Source: Treponema maltophilum ATCC 51939
GTDB taxonomy: Bacteria; Spirochaetota; Spirochaetia; Treponematales; Treponemataceae
Reading direction: 5' to 3'
Length of the DNA: 64,000 nucleotides
Assembly (NCBI RefSeq): GCF_000413055.1
Contig: NZ_KE332518.1
Location: forward strand, 2,295,583 to 2,359,582
The notes below the pieces were generated by a model. It was not told the DNA's origin and ran no database searches. It saw nothing but the letters and a program-made list of their open reading frames with translations. The position numbers and the translations under genes were made by a program. Of the stretch, positions 49,517-58,666 are shown in pieces (the stretch's first letter is position 1; every line of letters begins with the position of its first letter).

Positions 49517-50344
49517 ATGACAAAACTTCCCTATAATTTTAATTTTGATGATATTGCCTTGCTGAAAGCTCTCAATAAGGCGAATCATACGCTCGGCCGG
49601 CTTAACGGCCCGATCAATCTTTTGCCGAATCCGTATATCATTTTCAATGCGATCACTTTGGGAGAAGCAAAGGAATCTTCCGAAATTGAAAATATCGTTA
49701 CAACCTTTGATGAAATTTTTAAAGAAATGACTTATTCAAAAACGAATCCCGCATCGAAGGAAGTCCTCAATTACAGACAGGCAATGCTTACGGGATTTGA
49801 ATTGATTACGGAAAACGGATTTCTAAGTGCAAATCATATAATCCGAATTCATCATATTGTTGAACCGGAAGCGGGCGATATACGAAAACTTCCGGGGACT
49901 GTAATCAAAAATACCAAAACGGGAGCAGTCCTGCACACTCCGCCGCAAAATTACGAAGAAATCTCGGACTATCTTGCAAATCTTGAAAAATATATAAATA
50001 CGAATGAATTTGAAGATATCGATGCGATTCTAAAAATAGCGGTCATTCATTTTCAGTTTGAATCGATTCATCCTTTTGATACATATTTGTTTTATGATTT
50101 TTATACGAAAAACGAATACTTGTGTGAAAAATTAAAGATTTCCCGCAATACTTCGAGTAAATATCTGCATCAGCTTTCGGAAGCGGGAATTTTAATTGAA
50201 GAAAAAATCGGAAAAACAAAATTATACAAAAATGTATTCTCATATAATTTAATAAATTGTGGTAAAGATTTTATAAAGGGCTTGACTATTCTTATTATTT
50301 TGAACAAGGTGTATATGCAAATAAAGGACGGTGTGCGGTTATGA
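49517..50344 (+). pseudogene. Fic-family protein with an internal deletion of the catalytic loop
   Basis: 275 codons from the ATG at 49517. The N-terminus is a typical Fic protein with the inhibitory helix motif SSEIEN, then NYRQAMLTGFELI and RKLPGTVIKNTKTG. At the active site it reads FQFESIHPF followed by D, and then jumps straight to a winged-helix C-terminus (YTKNEYLCEKLKISRN, SSKYLHQLSEAGILIEEKIG). The rest of the Fic motif (GNGRxxR) and about 110 residues are absent, although the frame is kept. The AMP-transferase activity must be lost. The last 30 codons read past the normal end, and the stop overlaps the next ATG. Confidence 0.8.
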
Positions 50345-53300
50345 AAAAAAATGAAAGCGGTATGAATCAAGTTCGGTTTTGGCTTTTGATGTGGATGCTG
50401 GGCTTGGCGGGGCAATTTTGCTGGAACATCGAAAATCAGTGGTTCAACACCTTCGTATACGCGAAGATCGCAAAAGATTCTTCAATCGTTACGCTGATGG
50501 TAATCACGAGTGCCTTGGTAACCACTTTTTCAACCTTTCTTTTCGGGACGCTGTCAGACCGCTTGGGCACGAGGCGGCGCTTTGTTTCTTTCGGCTATAT
50601 TGTGTGGGGGCTTTGCACCATTTTATTCGGCTTTACCGAATTTATCGGAAAGGGAGCCGTAGGAGTCGGCGCGCGCGTTTCTATGTGGGCGGCGGTTATG
50701 GTTATTCTTGCCGACGATGTGATGAGTTTTTTCGGTTCGATGGGCAACGATTCCGGCTATAATGCGTGGAGCAACGACATGACCGACGACAAAAACCGCG
50801 GGCAAGTCGGCGCCGTCTTGGCCGTCCAGCCGATTATCGGTACCATCGTCGGCACGGTGCTCGGCGGCTTTCTCATCGGCTCGGAAAACAATTATCAACG
50901 CCTTTTTTGGTCGATGGGATTGTTCGTTATCGCCGTCGGCATATTTTCGCTGTTTTTTTTAAAAGATTCTCCGTCGCTCAAACCGCACCGGGAAGGTTCG
51001 CTTGCCGCTCAATTTTGTTCCGTGTTTAAGATAAAAGGATTTTTTGCGCAAACGGAACTCGTGCTTGCCTGCGTTACAACCGCCTGTTTTTTCATTCCTT
51101 TTAATATTTATTTTGTACATATGGGAAACTGGATGATTTACCGCATGGGATTCAGCGCCGACAGCATGGGGCTCATTCAGGGACTCAGCCTGCTTGCGGC
51201 CTCTTTGTCGGCGATCCCCGCGGCACGTCTTATAAATAAAAACCGCACGCCGCGGGTTGCCGCATTCGCCGTTGCGGTCAATATTATCGGCTTATGGGTT
51301 TTAACCCTGTTCATCCGGCCGGACACGGTCAATACGCAAAGCGTATTCAGTGCGCAAAACGCGCCGCTGTTTTTTGCCGTGTTTTCGGCGGGAATGGGAC
51401 TTGTGCTGATTACGCAGACGATGACCATGTGGGTTAAACAGCTCTACCCCGAACAAAGCCGCGGCCAATTCGAAGGCATCCGCATTCTTTTCTTTGTTCT
51501 TACTCCGATGATTATCGGAACCATTATCGGGAACATCATTATAAAAAACGGAGCCGGCTCCATAGTAAACGAATACGGCATTACCGAAAACATTCCCGTC
51601 GAATCCATCTATATGTGGGCCGCGATTTTGGTAACGGGCGCCTTTATTCCGCTGTTTTTCGCCGCAAAACATTATTATAAGCGCGTCAATAACAAAGACA
51701 TTCATCCCCTCCTGACCGTATGGGGCGAAAAGCTGAATAAGGAATGCCCCTTAAACGACTATCCGCGCCCCCAGCTTGAACGGAAACAGTGGCAGTGCCT
51801 GAACGGTGCGTGGCAATATGCAATCAGCGACGGAAAAGAAATACCGCAAAACTGGGACGGCGAAATCCTTGTTCCTTTTTCGCCCGAATGTGTACTCTCC
51901 GGCGTTCAGCGCAAACTTATGCCGGGTCAAACGCTGTGGTACCGGCGGACGGTACGCTTCGACAAAATGCCGGCACGGGACGAGCGTCTTCTTTTGCACT
52001 TCGGTGCCGCGGATCAGCATTGTACCGTGTACGTCGGCGGCAAAATTGCGGGCAGTCATTCGGGCGGCTATTGGCCGTTTTATTTCGACATTACCGGCCT
52101 TATAAACGAGGGCGAAAACGAAATTATCGCATCAGTTACCGACGATACGAATCTGGGCGATGAAGCGTACGGAAAGCAAACGCTGAACAGGGGAAAAATC
52201 TGGTATACGGGACAAAGCGGCCTTTGGCAAACCGTGTGGTGCGAAACGGTACCGGAAAATCATGTTAAAAACGTCCGCATCAATCCCGATTTGAAAAAAG
52301 GCGAAGTTGAATTTACCGTAATCTTCGACGGAACGCACGCGCAGGACGGCAAAGTAACCGTTTTTGACGGGGACGTCGTCGTAGCCGAAGCGCCGCTTTT
52401 AAACAACAGCGCGCGCATACGCTTGCCCGAAAACTTTAAAAGCTGGTCGCCCGATTCGCCGTTTTTATACACCGCACAAATCAGCGCGGGAAAAGACAGC
52501 GTCCGCACCTATTTCGGCATGCGGGAATTCGGCATAATCAAAGGCAAAAGCGGACCCGTTCTCAGCTTAAACGGAAAGCCGATTTTTCACCACGGACTTT
52601 TGGATCAGGGCTATTGGAGCGACGGCATGTACACGGCCCCCTCCGACGAAGCTATGATTTGGGATATCGAACGGATAAAAGCGCTCGGCTTTAACATGCT
52701 GCGAAAGCATATTAAAATCGAACCGCTGCGCTGGTACTACCACTGCGACAGACTCGGCGTACTCGTATGGCAGGATTTTGTAAGCGGCGGCGGACCGTAC
52801 AAACCCTTTGTCGTTCAATACGCGCCGTGGATCGGCTTAAAGTACTCCGACGGGCCAAAGCGCTATAAACTTATGGGGCGGAAAAGCGAACAAGGCCGCA
52901 AAAACTTTTTGCGCGACGCCGAACGCACGGTCAATCATTTATACAACTGCGTTTCCCTTGCCGTATGGGTTCCCTTCAACGAAGGCTGGGGACAATTCGA
53001 CGCGGCCGACATGGCCGCAAAAGTACGATCTTGGGATTCGAGCCGCGCGATAGACCACGCAAGCGGCTACTTCGACCGCAAGGCCGGCGACTTTCACAGT
53101 TACCACATTTACTTTAAGCCCTTTTCGCCGAAGTCCGATTCGGAAAAACGCGTTCTCGCGCTTACCGAATTCGGCGGCTACAGTCTGCCCTCCGAAGGAC
53201 ACATGGTTTCGCCCGTTTTGTACGGATACAAAATGTTTTCGGACAAAAAAACGCTGAATGAAAATATTTTAAAACTGTATAAAAACGACGTTTTGCGCAA

Positions 53301-53475
53301 CATGTCCAAGGGCTTAAGCGCCGCCGTTTACACGCAAGTCAGCGACGTTGAAGACGAAATAAACGGATTGTTTACCTACGACCGAAAAGAAATAAAAGCC
53401 GACGCTTCAGTCATGAAGCAAATTGCGGATATGCTGAACAAGGCTTTTGGGGAACATTCGGCAAGGGCAGATTAA
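50341..53475 (+). CDS. Fusion of an MFS sugar transporter and a GH2 glycosidase
   Basis: 1044 residues in one uninterrupted frame. Residues 1 to about 455 form an MFS transporter with 12 hydrophobic segments; SDRLGTRRR near residue 75 is the loop 2-3 motif, and it resembles sugar:cation symporters. Residues from about 475 are a GH2 enzyme: the jelly-roll domain (LNGAWQYAISDG, GGYWPFYFDITGL), an Ig-like domain and a TIM barrel. Both catalytic glutamates are visible: E881 in FNEGWGQF (acid/base) and E943 in LTEFGG (nucleophile). With an even number of segments the glycosidase faces the cytoplasm, where it could cleave the imported glycoside. The ATG overlaps the stop of the fic remnant. Confidence 0.9.
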   Translation: MKKNESGMNQVRFWLLMWMLGLAGQFCWNIENQWFNTFVYAKIAKDSSIVTLMVITSALVTTFSTFLFGTLSDRLGTRRRFVSFGYIVWGLCTILFGFTEFIGKGAVGVGARVSMWAAVMVILADDVMSFFGSMGNDSGYNAWSNDMTDDKNRGQVGAVLAVQPIIGTIVGTVLGGFLIGSENNYQRLFWSMGLFVIAVGIFSLFFLKDSPSLKPHREGSLAAQFCSVFKIKGFFAQTELVLACVTTACFFIPFNIYFVHMGNWMIYRMGFSADSMGLIQGLSLLAASLSAIPAARLINKNRTPRVAAFAVAVNIIGLWVLTLFIRPDTVNTQSVFSAQNAPLFFAVFSAGMGLVLITQTMTMWVKQLYPEQSRGQFEGIRILFFVLTPMIIGTIIGNIIIKNGAGSIVNEYGITENIPVESIYMWAAILVTGAFIPLFFAAKHYYKRVNNKDIHPLLTVWGEKLNKECPLNDYPRPQLERKQWQCLNGAWQYAISDGKEIPQNWDGEILVPFSPECVLSGVQRKLMPGQTLWYRRTVRFDKMPARDERLLLHFGAADQHCTVYVGGKIAGSHSGGYWPFYFDITGLINEGENEIIASVTDDTNLGDEAYGKQTLNRGKIWYTGQSGLWQTVWCETVPENHVKNVRINPDLKKGEVEFTVIFDGTHAQDGKVTVFDGDVVVAEAPLLNNSARIRLPENFKSWSPDSPFLYTAQISAGKDSVRTYFGMREFGIIKGKSGPVLSLNGKPIFHHGLLDQGYWSDGMYTAPSDEAMIWDIERIKALGFNMLRKHIKIEPLRWYYHCDRLGVLVWQDFVSGGGPYKPFVVQYAPWIGLKYSDGPKRYKLMGRKSEQGRKNFLRDAERTVNHLYNCVSLAVWVPFNEGWGQFDAADMAAKVRSWDSSRAIDHASGYFDRKAGDFHSYHIYFKPFSPKSDSEKRVLALTEFGGYSLPSEGHMVSPVLYGYKMFSDKKTLNENILKLYKNDVLRNMSKGLSAAVYTQVSDVEDEINGLFTYDRKEIKADASVMKQIADMLNKAFGEHSARAD

Positions 53476-53518
53476 GCGCAGGCGATCGGCTGATTCGATA
53501 AAAGATTATCGATAATTC

Positions 53519-53547
53519 TTGACACAAACACCTCTTTATCGTATGCT
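53519..53547 (+). promoter_or_regulatory. Promoter of the flavoprotein gene
   Basis: A perfect -35 TTGACA (53519-53524), a 17-bp spacer and TATGCT (53542-53547). AGGAG at about 53556-53560 precedes the ATG at 53566. Confidence 0.75.
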
Positions 53548-53565
53548 TTATACATAGGAGTACTT

Positions 53566-55461
53566 ATGAAAAAAATCTTTTTAACAGGGTTTGCATTACT
53601 TTTGACGCTCTGCCTTATCGATTGCGGCGGTAATGCAAACAAAGCGGTTTACAACGCCGGTACATATACCGCTGCGGCACCGGGCATGAACGGTGATGTA
53701 AACGTTTCCGTAACATTCAGCAAATCGGCAATTACAAAAATCGAAATCGGGAAACACAACGAAACACCCGGTATTTCAGATACGCCGATAAAGGAAATTC
53801 CCGCTCAAATCATCAAAACGCAAAGTTTGGCTGTTGATACCGTTACCGGAGCAACCTTCACGTCGAAAGCGATTTTGGCGGCTGTAGCGTCTGCCGTTGA
53901 ACAAGCCGGCGGAGACGTTGCCGCTCTTCAAACGAAGAAAAGCAATGCTAAAAAAACCGGAAAAGCCGTAGAAAAAACGGCCGACGTCGTTGTAATCGGC
54001 GGAGGCGGCGCGGGTTTGTCGGCAGCCATTTCCGCAGCGCAAAACGGTGCAAAAGTTATTCTTATTGAAAAAACACCCTTGCTCGGCGGCAATACGATAC
54101 GCGCAGGCGGCCCGTATAATGCGGTCGATCCCGCGCGGCAGGCAAAGGTTTCTCCGGCATCCGATGCCGCGATGAAAAGCATTGAAAGACTTTTAACCGT
54201 TGCGCCTAAAAACGATTTGCACAAAAAATATCAGGATGAGTTAAAAAAAGAACTGGATGCGTATAAGGCGCAAAAGCCGAACCATCTGTTCGACTGCATT
54301 CCGCTGCATATTTTGCAAACGTATGACGGCGGCGATTATGCGGGAAAAATCGAATTTATTGAAAAACTGTGCAGCGAATCTTTACCGGCAGCCGAATGGC
54401 TCGAAAGCAACGGCCTTGTATGGCGCGATACGATCGTAACGGTCCCCGGCGGTTTGTGGCCCCGCGCTCACGTTCCCCAAAATGCGGCCGGTGCGGACTA
54501 TATCAACACAAACAAAGCTTTGGCCGACAAATTGGGCGTTGAAATCATCATGAATTGCAAGGGCGAAAGCCTTATTCAAAAAGGCGGCCGTGTTGCGGGT
54601 GTAAATGCCGTGCAAAGCGACGGAACACCTGTCGTGCTTAATGCGAAAAAAGCGGTTGTAATCGCATCCGGCGGTTTTGCGGCCAGCAAAGAAATGCGCA
54701 AAAAGTACAATCCGCTTTTAGGCGAAAATCTCGGAACAACGAATAATCCGGCAAACGTAGGCGACGGCATTACGATGGCCGAAAAAGTCAACGCAAACCT
54801 TATCGGCATGGAATACATTCAGTGCTTGCCGCTCGGAAACCCGGAAACGGGCGGTTTGAACGGATGGGTCGGCGGTATCGGCGTTGAATATTATTATCAG
54901 GTAAACAAAAGTGGCAAACGTTTTATGGCTGAAGACGGCCGGCGCGACGTTATGACCAAGGCTTTGCTTGAACAGCCCGGTTCATTCAGCTATGTTATTG
55001 CAGACAGCCACGTTACGTTTAAAGACGGCAAAAACCTGTGGGGAGATGACGTCGACAAACTGGTTGCCGACAAAAAGATTTTCCGCGCGGACACAATTGA
55101 AGATTTGGCAAAACAAATCGATATCGATCCTGCGGTTTTAAAGGCGACAAACGACGCGTTTAACAAAGCCGTTGCTGCCGGAAAAGATCCGGAATTCGGC
55201 CGCAGCCTTTTCGGTCAAAAAATGGACAAAGCGCCCTTTTATGCTTCTCCGCGTATGCCGACCGTACACCACACGATGGGCGGTATCGAGATAAACCTGA
55301 ATGCGCAAGTGCTGGATAAAAACGGCAAGGTTATTCCCGGCCTTTATGCGGCGGGTGAAGTTACCGGCGGTATTCACGGCAAAAACCGCTTGGGCGGAAA
55401 CGCACTTGTAGATATTCACGTATTCGGAAGAATTGCAGGCGCCAATGCCGCAAAAGAATAA
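53566..55461 (+). CDS. Lipid-anchored FMN-binding fumarate reductase/flavocytochrome-like flavoprotein
   Basis: 631 residues. A lipoprotein signal ends at C20 (LIDC). Residues 28-118 form an FMN-binding domain with DTVTGATFTS, where T97 fits the site for covalent FMN attachment by ApbE. The FAD domain starts at about 137 with VVVIGGGGAGLSAAISAAQ and includes LLGGNTIRAGG, a late MPTVHHTMGGIEIN block and a GLYAAGEVTGGIHGKNRLGG block typical of fumarate and urocanate reductases. It probably reduces an unsaturated acid outside the cytoplasm as an electron sink during anaerobic growth. The true substrate is unknown. Confidence 0.9.
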   Translation: MKKIFLTGFALLLTLCLIDCGGNANKAVYNAGTYTAAAPGMNGDVNVSVTFSKSAITKIEIGKHNETPGISDTPIKEIPAQIIKTQSLAVDTVTGATFTSKAILAAVASAVEQAGGDVAALQTKKSNAKKTGKAVEKTADVVVIGGGGAGLSAAISAAQNGAKVILIEKTPLLGGNTIRAGGPYNAVDPARQAKVSPASDAAMKSIERLLTVAPKNDLHKKYQDELKKELDAYKAQKPNHLFDCIPLHILQTYDGGDYAGKIEFIEKLCSESLPAAEWLESNGLVWRDTIVTVPGGLWPRAHVPQNAAGADYINTNKALADKLGVEIIMNCKGESLIQKGGRVAGVNAVQSDGTPVVLNAKKAVVIASGGFAASKEMRKKYNPLLGENLGTTNNPANVGDGITMAEKVNANLIGMEYIQCLPLGNPETGGLNGWVGGIGVEYYYQVNKSGKRFMAEDGRRDVMTKALLEQPGSFSYVIADSHVTFKDGKNLWGDDVDKLVADKKIFRADTIEDLAKQIDIDPAVLKATNDAFNKAVAAGKDPEFGRSLFGQKMDKAPFYASPRMPTVHHTMGGIEINLNAQVLDKNGKVIPGLYAAGEVTGGIHGKNRLGGNALVDIHVFGRIAGANAAKE

Positions 55462-55526
55462 AAAGAATAAAGTGTAATCGGCGGCACCGATTTATCCGCG
55501 CGATAAAATCAATCGGTGCGTGCCTG

Positions 55527-55582
55527 AAAAAAAGAGGGGGCAAAGATCGTCCGCTTCGGCGGCGGTTTCCGCCCCTTTTTTT
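55527..55582. terminator. Bidirectional terminator between the flavoprotein and accA
   Basis: AAAAAAAGAGGGGGC (55527-55541) pairs with GCCCCTTTTTTT (55571-55582), enclosing a GGCGG/CCGCC hairpin. T-runs exist in both directions, serving the two convergent genes. Confidence 0.75.
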
Positions 55583-55601
55583 ACCTATTCCGATTTTTTA
55601 T

Positions 55602-56519
55602 TTATTCCAAAACACAGCCGATTGAGCGGATTTTTTTGCTGCGGTATTTAACCAAAACGGCGGGATCGCGTTTGCATAAATCAGCCAAATCGTGTACCAA
55701 TTGATCGCGGACGGCAGCTGCGGTTTTTAAAGGATCTGTGTGGGCGCCGCCTTCGGGTTCGTTTACAACACCGTTTATCATCTTTAAGCCCAAAACTTCG
55801 CGGCTCGTAATTTTCAGCATAACGGCGGCATCCTTTGCGCGGCTTGAATCGCGCAGCAAAATGGAAGCACAGCCTTCGGGCGATATAACCGAAAAGATTG
55901 CGTTTTCGAGCATGTAAATCTTATCGCCGACGCCGATACCCAAAGCTCCGCCGGAACCGCCTTCTCCGATAATAAAGCAGATAATCGGCGTTTTAAGGCG
56001 GCTGAATTCGCGCAAATTGACGGCAATCGCTTCTCCGATGCCGCGTTCTTCGGCGCCCAAGCCGGGATAGGCGCCCTGCGTATCGATAAACGTAACTATG
56101 GGGCGTCGGAATTTCTCCGCCTGTTTTGCAAGGCGCAGCGCTTTGCGGTAACCTTCGGGATTCGCCATTCCGCCGTTGCGGTCTATCGTTTCGCGCAAAT
56201 TCCGACCTTTTTGGTTGCCGATAACGGTTACCGCCCGTCCTTCAATAAATCCGATGCCGCCGACCATGGCAGGGTCGTCGCCGAAAAAGCGGTCGCCGTG
56301 CAGTTCGGTAAAATCCTCAAACAGCATATCGATATAGTCGAGGGTACGGGGCCGGTCGCTGTGGCGGGCCAATTCCACGTGTTCCCATGTTTTTGAAAGC
56401 GCGCCGCCGCTTTGCAGTTTTGCGGTTATCTTTCCGAGTTCTTCGCTTATATCGAGTCCCGACTTTTGCGCAATATCCTGCAAGCCGCTTAATAAGGCTT
56501 CCTGATTCATGTTATTCAT
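55602..56519 (-). CDS. accA: Acetyl-CoA carboxylase carboxyltransferase subunit alpha
   Basis: 305 residues from the ATG at 56517-56519, overlapping the accD stop (ATGA); a longer frame upstream lies within accD. Family blocks include WEHVELARHSDRP, FTELHGDRFFGDDPAMVGG, FRRPIVTFIDTQGAYPG and FIIGEGGSGGALG, the last lining the carboxybiotin and acetyl-CoA site. Together with AccD it transfers CO2 from biotin to acetyl-CoA, giving malonyl-CoA. The C-terminal end is followed by a bidirectional terminator, so accA closes the operon. Confidence 0.97.
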   Translation of the reverse strand: MNNMNQEALLSGLQDIAQKSGLDISEELGKITAKLQSGGALSKTWEHVELARHSDRPRTLDYIDMLFEDFTELHGDRFFGDDPAMVGGIGFIEGRAVTVIGNQKGRNLRETIDRNGGMANPEGYRKALRLAKQAEKFRRPIVTFIDTQGAYPGLGAEERGIGEAIAVNLREFSRLKTPIICFIIGEGGSGGALGIGVGDKIYMLENAIFSVISPEGCASILLRDSSRAKDAAVMLKITSREVLGLKMINGVVNEPEGGAHTDPLKTAAAVRDQLVHDLADLCKRDPAVLVKYRSKKIRSIGCVLE

Positions 56520-57310
56520 ACGGCACCCCCGGCTTTTCCGTTTTTCGAACAATTCGCGCTGTGCGCGTCGATCATGCGTACCCAAAACCGGCGCTGTTCC
56601 GAGCGGGGTACAATGCAGTCGACAAAGCCTTTTTTAAGCTGAAATTCGGCACGCTGGAATCCTTCGGGCAGCTGCTGGCGGATTGTTCCTTCGATAACGC
56701 GCGGGCCGGCAAAACCGATTAAGGCCCCCGGTTCGGCCGCGATAATATCGCCGAGCATGGCGAAACTCGCCGTAACGCCGCCGGTCGTCGGGTCGCACAG
56801 CAGTATAAAAAGCGGAACGCCTTTTTCGTCGAGTTCGGCGGCCGCGCTTGAGGTTTTCGCCATTTGCATAAGAGAAAAAAGGCCTTCCTGCATTCGGGCA
56901 CCGCCCGACGTCGCGTAAATAATAACGGGAAGTCGTTCGGCGGCGCCTTTCAGCATAAGGCGGGAAATTTTCTCGCCGACAACCGAACCCATCGAGCCTC
57001 CCATAAAATTAAAAGACATAACGGCAAGCAGCACTTTGCGTCCCTTTATCGAACACGAACCCGTAACGACGGCTTCGTTCATGGACGTTTTTGCTTCCGC
57101 CGCCGACAGTTTTTCTTCATAGCCTTCCATTTCGATCGGGTTGCCCGTTTTCAAATTGGCGTACAGTTCTTCAAAGGAATTTTCGTCCGAAAGATATTCT
57201 ATGCGCTGCGCGGCGTCTATACGCAAATGGCAGCCGCAATGCGGACACACCATTAAATTATCGATAAAAACTTCATCATCATGCGAAACCTTGCAATGGG
57301 GACAGTCCAT
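56516..57310 (-). CDS. accD: Acetyl-CoA carboxylase carboxyltransferase subunit beta
   Basis: 264 residues from the ATG at 57308-57310, which follows AAGGAGG. The N-terminus carries the C4 zinc ribbon (CPHCKVSHDD, then CPHCGC). The carboxyltransferase core includes MGGSMGSVVGEKI, IYATSGGARMQEG and DPTTGGVTASFAMLGD, forming the oxyanion holes for acetyl-CoA. It pairs with AccA. The zinc ribbon is close to the N-terminus, without the extension common in other bacteria. The stop overlaps accA. Confidence 0.97.
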   Translation of the reverse strand: MDCPHCKVSHDDEVFIDNLMVCPHCGCHLRIDAAQRIEYLSDENSFEELYANLKTGNPIEMEGYEEKLSAAEAKTSMNEAVVTGSCSIKGRKVLLAVMSFNFMGGSMGSVVGEKISRLMLKGAAERLPVIIYATSGGARMQEGLFSLMQMAKTSSAAAELDEKGVPLFILLCDPTTGGVTASFAMLGDIIAAEPGALIGFAGPRVIEGTIRQQLPEGFQRAEFQLKKGFVDCIVPRSEQRRFWVRMIDAHSANCSKNGKAGGAV

Positions 57311-57320
57311 AAGCACCTCC

Positions 57321-58655
57321 TTAGTTGCCGTTTACGGCTTTTTTCGCAAACAGTTCCGCGTACAATCCGGTGCCGAATTGTCCCGACTGAAATTGCGCCG
57401 AGCGTAAAATCTTTTTTTGCTCTTCTATATTTGTGCCGATTCCTTCTATGCACAGTTCATCCAAGGCGCACAAAAGCTTTTGGACGGCTTGCGCGCGGTT
57501 TTGTCCGTGAACAATCAGCTTTGCCGTCATGGAATCGTAAAAGGGAACGACCGTGTAGCCCTGATACAAAAAGCTGTCGAAGCGGATACCGTTTCCGCCG
57601 GGGATGCGCAGCGTTTTAATCGTGCCGGGCGTAAATGCGTTTATGCGCGCTTCTATCGCCCAACCGTGAACGGGAAGAATTCCCGCCGGCAAACTCATGT
57701 TTTGCCCCGTACACACGCGGACCTGTTCGCAGATAAGATCGGTTCCCGTTACCATTTCGGAAACGGGATGTTCAACCTGAATGCGCGCGTTTACTTCCAT
57801 AAAATAAAAATTGCTGCCGGAAACTAAAAATTCTATGGTGCCCGCGCCGCGGTATTTAAGCGACGAAAACAAATTGATTGCACCCGAACACATGGCCTCG
57901 CGCATTTGTTCGCTCACGCCGGGCGACGGACTTTCTTCTATGAGCTTTTGATGATTTTTTTGAACGGAGCAATCGCGTTCGCCCAAAACGGCAACGGCGC
58001 CTTTTCCGTTTCCCAAAATCTGCAATTCGACATGGCGCGGATCGACAAGGTATTTTTCGATGTATACGGTGCCGTCGGCAAAGTTCGCCTCGGCTTCGGC
58101 GGATGCGATTTTAAGGTTTTCGGCCAAATCGGCCTCTTTCCATACGACGCGCATACCCTTTCCGCCGCCGCCGGAAGCCGCTTTTATGATAACCGGATAG
58201 CCGCATTTTTCGGCCGTTTTTGCCGCTTCCTGCGCGTTTTTAACCGCCCCGTCCGAACCGGGCGTTACGGGAAGACCATTTTTTACCGCGGTTTCGCGCG
58301 CACGAACTTTATCGCCGAGCATGTCGATCGTTTCCGGATCGGGACCGATCCAATACATGCCCGCCTTTTCAACTTCGCGGGCAAAGTCGGCATTTTCCGA
58401 TAAAAAACCGACTCCCGGATGCACGGCTTCGCAGCCGGTGCCGAGGGCAACGGTAATCAAAGCTCTGCGGTTCAAATAACTTTTTGCCGAGGGAGCCGGC
58501 CCTATGCAATAAGATTGGTCGGCCAATTTCACATGCAAACATTCCCGGTCGGCATCCGAATAAACGGCGACCGTTTTGATTCCCAACTCTTTGCAGGCTC
58601 TGATAATGCGTACGGCAATTTCGCCGCGGTTCGCAACAAGCAGTTTTTTTATCAT
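57321..58655 (-). CDS. accC: Biotin carboxylase subunit of acetyl-CoA carboxylase
   Basis: 444 residues, a normal length. The N-terminal domain reads LVANRGEIAVRIIRACKELGI; the ATP-grasp lid has the glycine-rich loop KAASGGGGKGMR near residue 160; ERDCSVQKNHQKLIEE and EVNARIQVEHPVSE are signature blocks of biotin carboxylases, the latter with the catalytic Glu/Arg residues. It carboxylates the biotin on AccB using ATP and bicarbonate. It lies between accB and accD with 11- and 10-base gaps. Confidence 0.97.
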   Translation of the reverse strand: MIKKLLVANRGEIAVRIIRACKELGIKTVAVYSDADRECLHVKLADQSYCIGPAPSAKSYLNRRALITVALGTGCEAVHPGVGFLSENADFAREVEKAGMYWIGPDPETIDMLGDKVRARETAVKNGLPVTPGSDGAVKNAQEAAKTAEKCGYPVIIKAASGGGGKGMRVVWKEADLAENLKIASAEAEANFADGTVYIEKYLVDPRHVELQILGNGKGAVAVLGERDCSVQKNHQKLIEESPSPGVSEQMREAMCSGAINLFSSLKYRGAGTIEFLVSGSNFYFMEVNARIQVEHPVSEMVTGTDLICEQVRVCTGQNMSLPAGILPVHGWAIEARINAFTPGTIKTLRIPGGNGIRFDSFLYQGYTVVPFYDSMTAKLIVHGQNRAQAVQKLLCALDELCIEGIGTNIEEQKKILRSAQFQSGQFGTGLYAELFAKKAVNGN

Positions 58656-58666
58656 CGGCCGCGCTC

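Noticed and set aside
47220-50340. Direct repeat of the tRNA 3' end as an attachment site
   Set aside because: I looked for a second copy of the T-arm/acceptor sequence downstream in the island and found none, so no att pair is claimed.
51720-51800. Separate GH2 gene starting within the MFS-GH2 frame
   Set aside because: No start codon with a ribosome binding site was seen at the domain boundary, and the frame is uninterrupted.
56520-56585. Longer start for accA
   Set aside because: It lies inside accD; the ATG at 56519 overlaps the accD stop and gives the normal AccA length.
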